64,000 bases of DNA, taken from NCBI GenBank assembly GCA_002490425.1, contig DKTZ01000007.1, positions 83,243 to 147,242 on the forward strand, written 5' to 3'. The notes beneath the pieces were generated by a model. That model did no database searches, was not told where the DNA came from, and worked only from the letters and a program-made list of their open reading frames with translations. The DNA is from Ruminococcaceae bacterium UBA7217 (GTDB lineage: Bacteria; Bacillota; Clostridia; Oscillospirales; Acutalibacteraceae). Every line of letters begins with the position of its first letter. The first letter of the stretch is position 1. The position numbers and the translations under genes were made by a program. This document shows positions 16,206 to 22,929 of the stretch, one piece after another.

Positions 16206-17039
16206 CTAATCTTTAAATACTGCGTCGAACAGCGGGAGCTTGGACATCTTCATAACTGCTGAGAAGAGTCTGCCGCCCTGAACAGGCATAATTCTGCCGA
16301 AATAGTTCATAAATGCGGCATCGAAGCCGTGAACGCCCAAGGGCTTCTTGGTCTGAATGTCGTTCATAATCATTTTAACCATTCGGTCACAAGAGGTGCT
16401 TACCATATTAAGCATCTTCTGTGCCTTAGCGTCAGCAGAATCCTGATCTCTGAAAATATCTGTCTTTGTAAAGCCCGGGCAAACAATGCCGACATAGCAT
16501 TTGCCGCGAAGCTCCTCACGAAGAGCCTCGGAAAGAGACTTGAGAGCAGCTTTTGAAGCAGAATAAACCGATGTGCCCGCAAGAGTCATAAGAGCCGCAG
16601 AGGAGTCAATATTGATAATCGCAGGGGAGTCTGACTCAAGAAGAATCGGCAGAAGAGCATGAATTGAATAAACTGCTGAATAGAAGTTAATATCCATAGC
16701 CTTCTTTATGTACTCAACGGTGTAGTTCTGGAATCTGTCGAATTTCGGCAAAATGCCTGCATTGTTAATGAGAACGTCGGGTTTAATGTTGTTTTCATTA
16801 AGATAGCCTACAAAGTCAATCCAATTCTGCTCAACAGCAACATCAAAAAGCTGATAAGAGAACTTGTCTGCATATTCACCAAGCTCCTCAACAACCTTTT
16901 TCATTTTCTCCTCGCTTCGCGCAATACCGATTACGGTGCAGCCGTGCTCTTTAATAAGCTTTTCGGCAACGCCTTTACCCATACCGCCTGAAGCACCTGT
17001 GATTATTACGGTTTTATTGTCCATCCAATCTTTACCCAT
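16206..17039 (-). CDS. Classical short-chain dehydrogenase/reductase
   Basis: A 277-residue NAD(P)-dependent oxidoreductase. The dinucleotide motif TGASGGMG is at 14-21, NNAGI at 92-96, the catalytic Ser in NIDSS (146-147) and Y159-SAS-K163. All catalytic residues are present. ATG 17039 follows AGGTAGG; an in-frame GTG at 17048 is possible but too close to it. First gene of a two-gene operon, with a strong promoter at 17268-17296 and a long structured leader. Substrate unknown. Confidence 0.88.
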   Translation of the reverse strand: MGKDWMDNKTVIITGASGGMGKGVAEKLIKEHGCTVIGIARSEEKMKKVVEELGEYADKFSYQLFDVAVEQNWIDFVGYLNENNIKPDVLINNAGILPKFDRFQNYTVEYIKKAMDINFYSAVYSIHALLPILLESDSPAIINIDSSAALMTLAGTSVYSASKAALKSLSEALREELRGKCYVGIVCPGFTKTDIFRDQDSADAKAQKMLNMVSTSCDRMVKMIMNDIQTKKPLGVHGFDAAFMNYFGRIMPVQGGRLFSAVMKMSKLPLFDAVFKD

Positions 17040-17100
17040 AATACACACCTACCTTCATTCATATTTCTGTGGCAATATCTGCCTATTAACCCTTTAAATC

Positions 17101-17250
17101 GGAGCAAGCTCTGGCTTTGCTTGCAAGAAGCAGGGCTTGCGACAGATTGCAAGCAAGCGCAGCAGAGCGTTAGCTCCTCAGGGTTTCAGTGGGAGATTAA
17201 AACTCCCACTGAAACCCTGAGATGAAACCCGCCGCCTTAGAGGCGGGGGC
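17101..17250 (-). other. Structured leader of the SDR operon (three hairpins)
   Basis: Between the predicted transcription start (about 17261) and the SDR gene lie, read on the minus strand: a GC-rich hairpin CCCGCC/GGCGGG within GATG...CATC (about 17228-17250), a perfect 18-bp stem (17178-17195 with 17203-17220) around a 7-base loop, and a large imperfect hairpin whose outer arms are GGAGC/GCTCC (17101-17177). It could be a regulatory leader or a non-autonomous mobile relic. No T-tract follows the 18-bp stem on the operon strand, so it is not a plain terminator. Confidence 0.55.
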
Positions 17251-17267
17251 ATCTGTGCTTAGATTAT

Positions 17268-17296
17268 ATTATAACGCAACCGTTATGATATTTCAA
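17268..17296 (-). promoter_or_regulatory. SigA promoter of the SDR operon with palindrome in the spacer
   Basis: On the minus strand: TTGAAA (17296-17291), 17-bp spacer, TATAAT (17273-17268). The spacer contains the palindrome ATAACGGTTGCGTTAT (17271-17286). It resembles the operators of XRE module 2 (ATAACCGTTTGGTTAT) in sequence, length and placement, so the neighbouring regulator at 17723 or a relative may act here. Confidence 0.68.
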
Positions 17297-17345
17297 TAGG
17301 TTAAATGTTTTTTATTTTTATAAAATGGGACGAGGTAATGCGGTT

Positions 17346-17695
17346 CTCATAAAAGTAGGGGCTGATGTCTGTCTGTTTCTTCATAATCATTTTCGGGGTG
17401 AGTTTTTTACCCCTCATCAGTCAGCTATGCTGACAGCTTCCCCCAAAGGGGAAGCCTTTTTATGCGCCTTCCCCTTGAGGGGAAGGGGGACCGCTTTAGC
17501 GGTGGATGAGGTGTGTTCATTGGTACGATGTGGGTATCGTCCCCTACAAAATCACTGATGTCTGTCTATACAGAGCGGTTTGAAAATCACTCCTGTAGGG
17601 ACAGCCGACTCGGCTGTCCGCAATAGAATATTGCAATAATTATCAATTCTGAAAAAATAGGGTACGCCGAGGTCGGCGTACCCTACAAAATCACA
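17346..17695. repeat. Cluster of dispersed intergenic repeats
   Basis: This gene-free stretch holds several elements. There is a GTAGGGG-start fragment near 17350, a long type-B mosaic (about 17408-17518, ending GCGGTGGATGAGGTGTG), and a fragment GATGTGGGTATCGTCCCCTAC near 17530-17547. Further on are GTAGGGACAGCCGACTCGGCTGTCC (about 17594-17618) and the near-perfect palindrome TAGGGTACGCCGA/TCGGCGTACCCTA (17658-17685). The type-B mosaic recurs inverted at 58874-58978. Confidence 0.75.
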
Positions 17696-17722
17696 GTATT
17701 TATTCTTATCTGTTATTGTAAA

Positions 17723-17941
17723 TCATTTCAAAGGTTTTGCTTCGTCGGTTAATTCCAAAATGTAATCGGCGGTTACATTGTAAAAACGGCAAAGCGCAGC
17801 CAAATGGTGTAAAGGCAATTCTCGTGTACCTGTTTCATAACGGTTGTACTGCGGCTGTTTCATACCCAAATAGTCGCTGATGTCTGACTGTTTTAAATCC
17901 CTGTCCTCACGCAAATCCCGCAGACGCCGATAATAATACAT
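17723..17941 (-). CDS. Small XRE-family repressor (module 2)
   Basis: A 72-residue HTH regulator (YYYRRLRDLREDRDLKQSDI..., ending DEAKPLK). It is clearly paralogous to the regulator at 12904, with the same opening LRDLRED and the same C-terminal motif. The recognition-helix region differs (SDYLGMKQPQYNRYETG against VKILNMHKTTYTNYEQG), matching the different operator sequences of the two modules. ATG with AAAGGTAGG upstream. Divergent from the LRR gene at 18088 across three operators. Confidence 0.87.
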   Translation of the reverse strand: MYYYRRLRDLREDRDLKQSDISDYLGMKQPQYNRYETGTRELPLHHLAALCRFYNVTADYILELTDEAKPLK

Positions 17942-17986
17942 TTAAAAAACCTACCTTTGGATTTTGCAATACAGAAATTTTATCAT

Positions 17987-18058
17987 ATAACCGTATAATT
18001 ATATTGACAAATAACCGTTTGGTTATTATAATAATTTAAAATATAACTATACGGTTAT
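17987..18058 (+). promoter_or_regulatory. Triple palindromic operator with consensus promoter (module 2)
   Basis: Three 16-bp palindrome copies: ATAACCGTATAATTAT (17987-18002), ATAACCGTTTGGTTAT (18011-18026) and ATAACTATACGGTTAT (18043-18058). TTGACA (18004-18009) and TATAAT (18027-18032) enclose operator 2 exactly in the 17-bp spacer; operator 3 lies just downstream of the start site. The design is the same as module 1 with a different operator sequence. Confidence 0.82.
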
Positions 18059-18087
18059 AAAAGTATGTACAAAAAGGAGTATAGAAA

Positions 18088-19914
18088 ATGAAAAGAAAGG
18101 CAATTTCAGTATTTTTGGCGCTGTGTATGATGATTTCCGTTATACCGCTGGGAGTAATAACGGCAACAGCGGAAACAAGCGGTGATTTTGAATATTCAGT
18201 GATTTCGGAAGATGAAAAGACCTGCCAAATCACAAAATATAACGGAACAGCAACCGAATTGACTATTCCCTCACAGCTTGACGGATATAAAGTAATTCAC
18301 ATTGGTGATAATGCTTTCCAAAATTGCATCTTGCTTACAAGCGTAATAATTCCCGACAGTGTGACAAGTGTTGGCTATTGCGCTTTCTGGAATTGCACAT
18401 CTTTATCTAATATAGCAATTTCCGATACCGTAATAAGCGTTGGTTATGATGCATTTTATAATACAGATTATTATAATACGGAATCAAATTGGGAAAATGA
18501 TGTGCTATATATCGGCAATCATTTAATAAAAGCAAAAACATCCCTCAGCGGAGAATACATCATAAGGCAAGGCGTAGTGACAATAGCCGACGGTGCTTTT
18601 CAAAATTGTACTAACATTACGAGCATAACAATTCCTGCCAGTGTGACAAAAATAAGTGATCAAGCATTTCAGTATGGTTCTTCTCTTAAAAGTATTACAA
18701 TGTCGGATAATGTGACAAGTATAGGTGCTTGTACTTTTGACGGATGTACCTCACTTGAGAGTATAACTATACCCGACAGTGTGACAGAAATTGGATATAG
18801 AGCTTTTTCAGAGTGCATTTTAATTACTAATATGATAATTCCTAATAATGTAAGGACTATAGGTTCACAGGCTTTTCTATATTGTGTCTCGCTTAAAAGT
18901 ATAGATATTGGTAACGGCGTCACTGATATAGGATCTCAGGCTTTTGCCGAATGCACTTCACTCACAAGTATAACAATTCCGAACAGTGTGACGAGTATAG
19001 ACTCTCAGGCTTTCTATAATTGTAAGAATCTCACAGTCTACGGTTACAGCGGTTCTTATGCGGAAACCTATGCAAATAAAGAAAGTATACCCTTTGTTGC
19101 AATAGATGCTTTGAAAAATGAAGAAAATAATATTTCGGTTATTTTCCTAGGGCAGGATATGCGTGAGTCTGCAATATCGCTTAATGTAAATAAACTGAGT
19201 GAGGTTGAAAATGCAATTACTTATGACATAAATTTAACCGAGAACGGCACAGAGGTTCAGCCCGAAAGTGCAGTAACGGTTAAAATCCCCGTTCCCGACA
19301 CAATGAACGGAGTAAACTGCAAGGTTTACCGTGAAGAAACAGACGGCACAATGACTAATATGAACGCTGTTTACAAAGACGGCTTTATGGTGTTCACAAC
19401 CGACCATTTCAGTACATATCTTTTACAGCAAGAACCCTCAATCGTTCAGTTTGACAAATCGCAGATACGATTTCACGGAGTGGGTGCAGACAAGGATTTC
19501 AGCAATTATAAGGATACCTTTGATGTGCGAACCGTTGCTAAAATTTCACAGGAGGATTTCCGCAACACCTTCGGCACTGACGAAGAGGCGCTTAAAAACA
19601 TTACAGATATAGGCTTTATTTATGCCGCAGAAAAGAATGTCACAGCCTTTGACCTTGAAACTGCAAAAGCAGTTGTCGAGGGTACAGGCACAGATGAAAA
19701 TTACATAAAGAAATCTGTAAGCAACATTCAGCACGCAGGCGACGGTACGGATTACATCTTCACTTGTATTGTGACAGATGTCCCCGATGCAGACAGAGAG
19801 CAAAAGAGTTATTGCTTTGCTTATGTATGCTGTAACGGAATATATTACTATTTTGACGATGTTTCCGTTATGGACTTTAACGCTCTTTACACAGCAAATA
19901 AGCCTCAGGCTTAA
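18088..19914 (+). CDS. Secreted BspA-like LRR protein under XRE module 2
   Basis: A 608-residue exported protein. Signal peptide about 1-30 (ALCMMISVIPLGVITATAE). The next 30 residues repeat the opening of the LRR-dockerin protein at 5446 (SGDFEYSVISEDEKTCQITKY). Residues about 65-330 contain BspA/TpLRR repeats of 23 residues, interrupted by a 45-residue insert. From about 350 to 608 a non-LRR C-terminal region follows with Ig-like and beta-rich segments; it has no dockerin and no sorting signal, so attachment is unclear. A 39-residue peptide gene follows 17 bp downstream. Confidence 0.86.
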   Translation: MKRKAISVFLALCMMISVIPLGVITATAETSGDFEYSVISEDEKTCQITKYNGTATELTIPSQLDGYKVIHIGDNAFQNCILLTSVIIPDSVTSVGYCAFWNCTSLSNIAISDTVISVGYDAFYNTDYYNTESNWENDVLYIGNHLIKAKTSLSGEYIIRQGVVTIADGAFQNCTNITSITIPASVTKISDQAFQYGSSLKSITMSDNVTSIGACTFDGCTSLESITIPDSVTEIGYRAFSECILITNMIIPNNVRTIGSQAFLYCVSLKSIDIGNGVTDIGSQAFAECTSLTSITIPNSVTSIDSQAFYNCKNLTVYGYSGSYAETYANKESIPFVAIDALKNEENNISVIFLGQDMRESAISLNVNKLSEVENAITYDINLTENGTEVQPESAVTVKIPVPDTMNGVNCKVYREETDGTMTNMNAVYKDGFMVFTTDHFSTYLLQQEPSIVQFDKSQIRFHGVGADKDFSNYKDTFDVRTVAKISQEDFRNTFGTDEEALKNITDIGFIYAAEKNVTAFDLETAKAVVEGTGTDENYIKKSVSNIQHAGDGTDYIFTCIVTDVPDADREQKSYCFAYVCCNGIYYYFDDVSVMDFNALYTANKPQA

Positions 19915-19931
19915 CGGAAGGAGAATGGCTT

Positions 19932-20051
19932 ATGCGTGAATATTTAACACCCGATTTTGATATAAATGTTTATGAAATTGAAGATATTATCACACTTTCA
20001 ATAGGTACTGCCGACCCCGACGATAACGGCTCAGGCGACGCTTGGTGGTAA
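19932..20051 (+). CDS. 39-residue acidic peptide, probable precursor-like small protein
   Basis: ATG at 19932 follows AGGAG by 8 bp; TAA at 20049-20051. The peptide has a conserved-looking leader-like half (REYLTPDFDINVYEIEDIIT) and a Gly/Asp-rich tail ending GSGDAWW. There is no cysteine, signal peptide or membrane helix. Similar short proteins opening Y-x-x-P-x-F/D and containing EDIIT occur in clostridia from general experience, without known role. Its place right after the LRR gene suggests co-expression. A modified-peptide precursor is possible, but no modifying enzyme is adjacent. Confidence 0.6.
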   Translation: MREYLTPDFDINVYEIEDIITLSIGTADPDDNGSGDAWW

Positions 20052-20059
20052 TAAAAATA

Positions 20060-20340
20060 AGTAGGGGATGCCGACCTCGGCATACTTTGGCAAAACTCAA
20101 GTATTATGGAAGGTTTTATTTCAGACATTCATTCTCTCCCTCTCCGAGGGAGATGTCATTTTTGTAAAAATGACAGAGGGAGTTTTGCAGTTAATTACTC
20201 CCTCAGTCTCACTTCGTTTCGACAGCTCTCTCAGGGAGGGAGCTGGACAGATTATAATATGAAGTGCAATAGATTGGAAAAAGGAATAGACAAAAATAAA
20301 AACGGTCAGGCGTGGAAACCTGACCCTACAAAATCCGAAA
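20060..20340. repeat. Intergenic repeats after the LRR-peptide unit
   Basis: A GTAGGGGATGCCGACCTCGGCATAC palindrome (about 20061-20085), a type-A mosaic (20128-20262, second copy of 11637-11778) and a CAGGCGTGGAAACCTGACCCTAC element (about 20308-20330). No coding signal. Confidence 0.72.
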
Positions 20341-20360
20341 AATGTAAATAACCCAAAGAA

Positions 20361-20396
20361 CAGGGCATACCGTGCGTGGTATGCCCTGAGTTTTTA
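20361..20396. terminator. Bidirectional terminator between peptide/LRR unit and spoVT
   Basis: CAGGGCATACC and GGTATGCCCTG form an 11-bp stem around a short loop, with TTTTTAG on the plus side. It is almost the same hairpin as at 6387-6412. Confidence 0.82.
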
Positions 20397-20933
20397 GCTT
20401 TCGGTTTGCTTGCCGATAAATCTTGACGCAACCTCAATAAGCTTGATGTCCGAAACTGACGGTGTGTAATCTTCGCTGTTTCCGAGCAAAATTACCGAAC
20501 CCGAAACATCGCCGTTGCCAAGGATTGTGTAAGCCGCCGCCGCACTTTTGTCGAAATCCGTTATGGGGTAAAGAGGCTTTTTGTCCGCCGATTTAACGTA
20601 GTTTTCACGGTTTTCCATCATATTTTCAAGCTCCGCTGAAATACGCTTTTCAACTGTATCACGCTTTGCGCATCCTGCCGCCGCAACAATGCGGTCACGG
20701 TCGCTTATAAGCACAGGCTCGCCGATAGCTCTGTAAAGCACATCTGCATAGCTGTTCGCAAATTCACTCATTTCCCCCATAGGTGAATATTTTTTAAAAA
20801 TAACCTCGCCGTCAACAGCCGTGTATATTTCAAGAGGGTCGCCCTCACGAATACGCATTGTTCTGCGGATTTCTTTCGGAATGACAACTCTTCCGAGATC
20901 GTCAATCCGTCTGACTATTCCCGTTGCTTTCAT
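20394..20933 (-). CDS. spoVT: Stage V sporulation protein T-like regulator (AbrB family)
   Basis: A DNA-binding regulator of late forespore genes in spore formers. Residues 1-50 are the AbrB swapped-hairpin domain (KATGIVRRIDDLGRVVIPKEIRRTMRIREGD...), followed by a GAF-like C-terminal domain of about 125 residues as in SpoVT. The length (179 residues) fits SpoVT. ATG 20933 has AAGGAAGAG upstream; the longer frame from 20966 lacks a site. Its presence supports an endospore-forming lineage. Confidence 0.88.
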   Translation of the reverse strand: MKATGIVRRIDDLGRVVIPKEIRRTMRIREGDPLEIYTAVDGEVIFKKYSPMGEMSEFANSYADVLYRAIGEPVLISDRDRIVAAAGCAKRDTVEKRISAELENMMENRENYVKSADKKPLYPITDFDKSAAAAYTILGNGDVSGSVILLGNSEDYTPSVSDIKLIEVASRFIGKQTES

Positions 20934-21126
20934 AATCAATCTCTTCCTTAATTTCAAAATTATCACTAATATTTTGCACTTGTTATTTACTTCTATTCAA
21001 AAATATTTTGGAAGATTTTTGTAAAAATAATGATGAATAATATCGGCTTAAAAACAGTAAATAAAAACTGCTTACAGAACTGTTTTCTTGACGCTCGGAC
21101 CTTCACAGGTTCGAATCTTTTATTTA

Positions 21127-21167
21127 CAATAAAAAATCAACATCAACCTAAAGGTCAATGTTGATTT
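21127..21167 (-). terminator. Terminator of the interrupted tRNA-Pro
   Basis: On the minus strand TCAACATTGACC and GGTTGATGTTGA form a stem with a TTTA loop, followed by TTTTTTATTG. It lies immediately downstream of the 3' half of the split tRNA and was presumably its terminator. Confidence 0.82.
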
Positions 21168-21169
21168 CT

Positions 21170-21214
21170 TGGTCGGAGTGACAGGATTCGAACCTGCGGC
21201 ATCTTGCTCCCAAA
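21170..21214 (-). pseudogene. 3' half of a split tRNA-Pro(UGG) (left att site)
   Basis: Minus-strand bases from TTTGGGA through GCAAG, the variable region, T arm (GCAGG-TTCGAAT-CCTGT), acceptor strand CACTCCG and ACCA. It lacks the 5' acceptor, D arm and left anticodon stem. Those are found at 30624-30661: the GCAAG here pairs exactly with the CTTGC there, and together they make a 76-nt tRNA-Pro. The shared 7-bp core is TTTGGGA (TCCCAAA at 21208-21214 on the plus strand). Confidence 0.88.
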
Positions 21215-21607
21215 TATGTCATAGATTATTTTTTAGGCAATTTCAGGCACTTTGTAGCCCTTTCGTCTGGAAAACAGATACTCTTTGAGCCTCTTGTGTC
21301 CACTGTTTCCATGTGTTCCGAAAATGACTGTGGGATGAGATGTGGTCGTAAAAATACTCCCCGAACAAGACATTTTGCTCGGGGAGTTTGCTGTTGGTGG
21401 TATGTTAACTCCAATCCGCCCAAAAGTCAAGTCTTTTCTACCGTCAAAATCTGAGCCGCAGTAGACAAAGAATAAAAAACCAGCGGAGAAAATGCAATAT
21501 AACATAAATTCGAACTTTTTATAACATCTGACTGAAAACCTATTGTAAAATAAATTGAAGTATGTTATAATAAGACCGAATAAATGTTATATCCACGGGA
21601 GGTCGCT
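21215..21607. other. Left flank of the island: repeats, hairpin, promoter and operator array
   Basis: No convincing gene. It holds ATGTGGTCGTAA (21340-21351), a hairpin CTCCCCGA/TCGGGGAG (about 21358-21386) and a GAGCCGCAGTA...CAAAGAA repeat (21453-21472). A promoter follows: TTGTAA (21543-21548), 17 bp, TATAAT (21566-21571). Around the promoter are four heptamers, ATAACAT at 21499 and 21521 and ATGTTAT at 21562 and 21584, each pair 22 bp apart and the two pairs facing each other. Confidence 0.62.
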
Positions 21608-22456
21608 ATGAAAAGCTCCGAAATTATCAAAGATATACGTTCAAGATTAGGATTGAGCCAAACAGAACTTGCAGAAAAACTGGGGGTTAGTTTTGCTACC
21701 GTCAATCGTTGGGAGAAAGGGCGCTGTGAGCCTTCGCAGATCGCACTCAGCGCGATTAAGCGTATGTGCGCCCATCATAATATAGATTATTCGCAATTCG
21801 AAGGTAACCGCATTATTACCTCTGATGAAGTAGTAACTTTATACCACGGTTCTAAATCTGGCATCGTTGGTGAAATTGCGCCTACAAGCCGTGAACATTG
21901 CGACTTTGGTAAGGGCTTCTATATGGGAACGGAAATGGCGCAGCCCTTAACCTTGATCTGCAACTATCCCGATGCGAAGCTCTATACCGTTAAGGTTGAC
22001 CTATCAGGATTAAAAATTCTTGATATTGAGGTCGGTATCGATTGGGCACTTCTCGTTGCTTATAACAGAGGAAAAATGGATCCCGTAAAAGGTACGGCGA
22101 TTTATAATCGCATTGCAGAAATGGCTGACGGCTGTGATATGCTGATCGGCTTTATTGCCAATGACAGAATGTTCGTTGTACTTGACCGTTTCTTTAAGGG
22201 CGAGATTACAGATGAAGCCCTCATCCATAGCCTCTCTGCTCTGAAACTCGGCAAACAGTATGTTGCGCTTACGGAAAAGGCATGCAGACAGATTAAAATA
22301 GTAGATGAAAAAGTATTAACAGAAGCTGACCGTGAAAAATTAAGAATAGAGAGCGAAGATAATCGTTCTAAAGGCATTGAATTGGCAGATGAAATCTGCC
22401 GTCAGTACCGCCGTGAAGGACGCTTCTTTGATGAAATATTGAAAGCCGGTGAGTAA
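21608..22456 (+). CDS. HTH-ADP-ribosyltransferase-like protein (DUF3990-type), candidate toxin
   Basis: A 282-residue fusion. Residues 1-70 are an XRE HTH (SEIIKDIRSRLGLSQTELAEKLGVSFATVNRWEKGR). From about residue 80 a domain begins LYHGSKSGIVGEI and continues FGKGFYMG, the pattern of DUF3990 proteins, which resemble ADP-ribosyltransferases (HxS, then the FGxGFY loop). ATG 21608 follows GGGAGG. A promoter and symmetric heptamer operators upstream suggest autorepression. The next gene starts 1 bp after its stop, a toxin-partner arrangement. Enzymatic activity is inferred from fold motifs only. Confidence 0.78.
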   Translation: MKSSEIIKDIRSRLGLSQTELAEKLGVSFATVNRWEKGRCEPSQIALSAIKRMCAHHNIDYSQFEGNRIITSDEVVTLYHGSKSGIVGEIAPTSREHCDFGKGFYMGTEMAQPLTLICNYPDAKLYTVKVDLSGLKILDIEVGIDWALLVAYNRGKMDPVKGTAIYNRIAEMADGCDMLIGFIANDRMFVVLDRFFKGEITDEALIHSLSALKLGKQYVALTEKACRQIKIVDEKVLTEADREKLRIESEDNRSKGIELADEICRQYRREGRFFDEILKAGE

Positions 22457-22457
22457 T

Positions 22458-22865
22458 ATGACCGAACTTAACAGACAAGAATTCGGACTCTGCGATATCC
22501 AAGGCAGACTTTTTGAATTGGCACTTAAAAACGGATATGACTGCAAAGACTTTATTGAAAAGTTTATGAATAGCAAAACCGCCGCAGCTTTGGATCAAAG
22601 CTACGACCGTCTTCAGTGGGCTGGTGAGGAATACATCCTTGAAGAACTAAACGAGGAAGTCGGCGGTCTAAAAAAAGGCGGCATCACCTACCATAACGAA
22701 ATTATGTATTGGTCAGGATACACCTACCGCTATTGGCGTTATTATACGGGCGAGAGCAGTAAGGAAATGTACGCTATCGCAAACGCCGAAAGAATGGCAA
22801 CCGTTTATCTCGGATTCCACACCTTAGATGTAAAAATGGCGATTGATAGGCTAAAAGGGAAATAA
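22458..22865 (+). CDS. Partner of the ART-like protein (candidate antitoxin), unknown family
   Basis: A 135-residue soluble protein, mostly helical, rich in Tyr/Trp in the second half (MYWSGYTYRYWRYYTGESS). The N terminus (DIQGRLFELALKNGYDCKDFIEKFMNSKTA) resembles small proteins commonly paired with DUF3990 genes. ATG 22458 comes one base after the previous stop with GGTGAG upstream; GTG 22449 is an alternative. Coupled translation with an ART-like gene makes an antitoxin or co-factor role plausible, not proven. Confidence 0.68.
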   Translation: MTELNRQEFGLCDIQGRLFELALKNGYDCKDFIEKFMNSKTAAALDQSYDRLQWAGEEYILEELNEEVGGLKKGGITYHNEIMYWSGYTYRYWRYYTGESSKEMYAIANAERMATVYLGFHTLDVKMAIDRLKGK

Positions 22866-22899
22866 TGCCGATAAAGCACGGTTTATAGTACAATGGTTT

Positions 22900-22918
22900 T
22901 GATAAAATAGTTTTATCA
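22900..22918 (+). promoter_or_regulatory. Perfect palindrome before the methyltransferase-like gene
   Basis: TGATAAAA-TAG-TTTTATCA, 8-bp arms with a 3-bp centre, placed 10 bp before the ATG of the next gene and partly over its ribosome-binding region. It could be an operator for a controller protein such as the HTH-ART protein upstream. Confidence 0.5.
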
Positions 22919-22929
22919 TGGTGAGGATT

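Noticed and set aside
21095..21115. T-arm-like sequence (ACAGGTTCGAATC) on the plus strand
   Set aside because: No acceptor stem, anticodon arm or D arm can be assembled around it; it is only a short resemblance.
21226..21505. Minus-strand frames in the left flank of the island as an integrase tail
   Set aside because: The translated sequence shows none of the tyrosine or serine recombinase motifs, and the start region lacks a ribosome-binding site.
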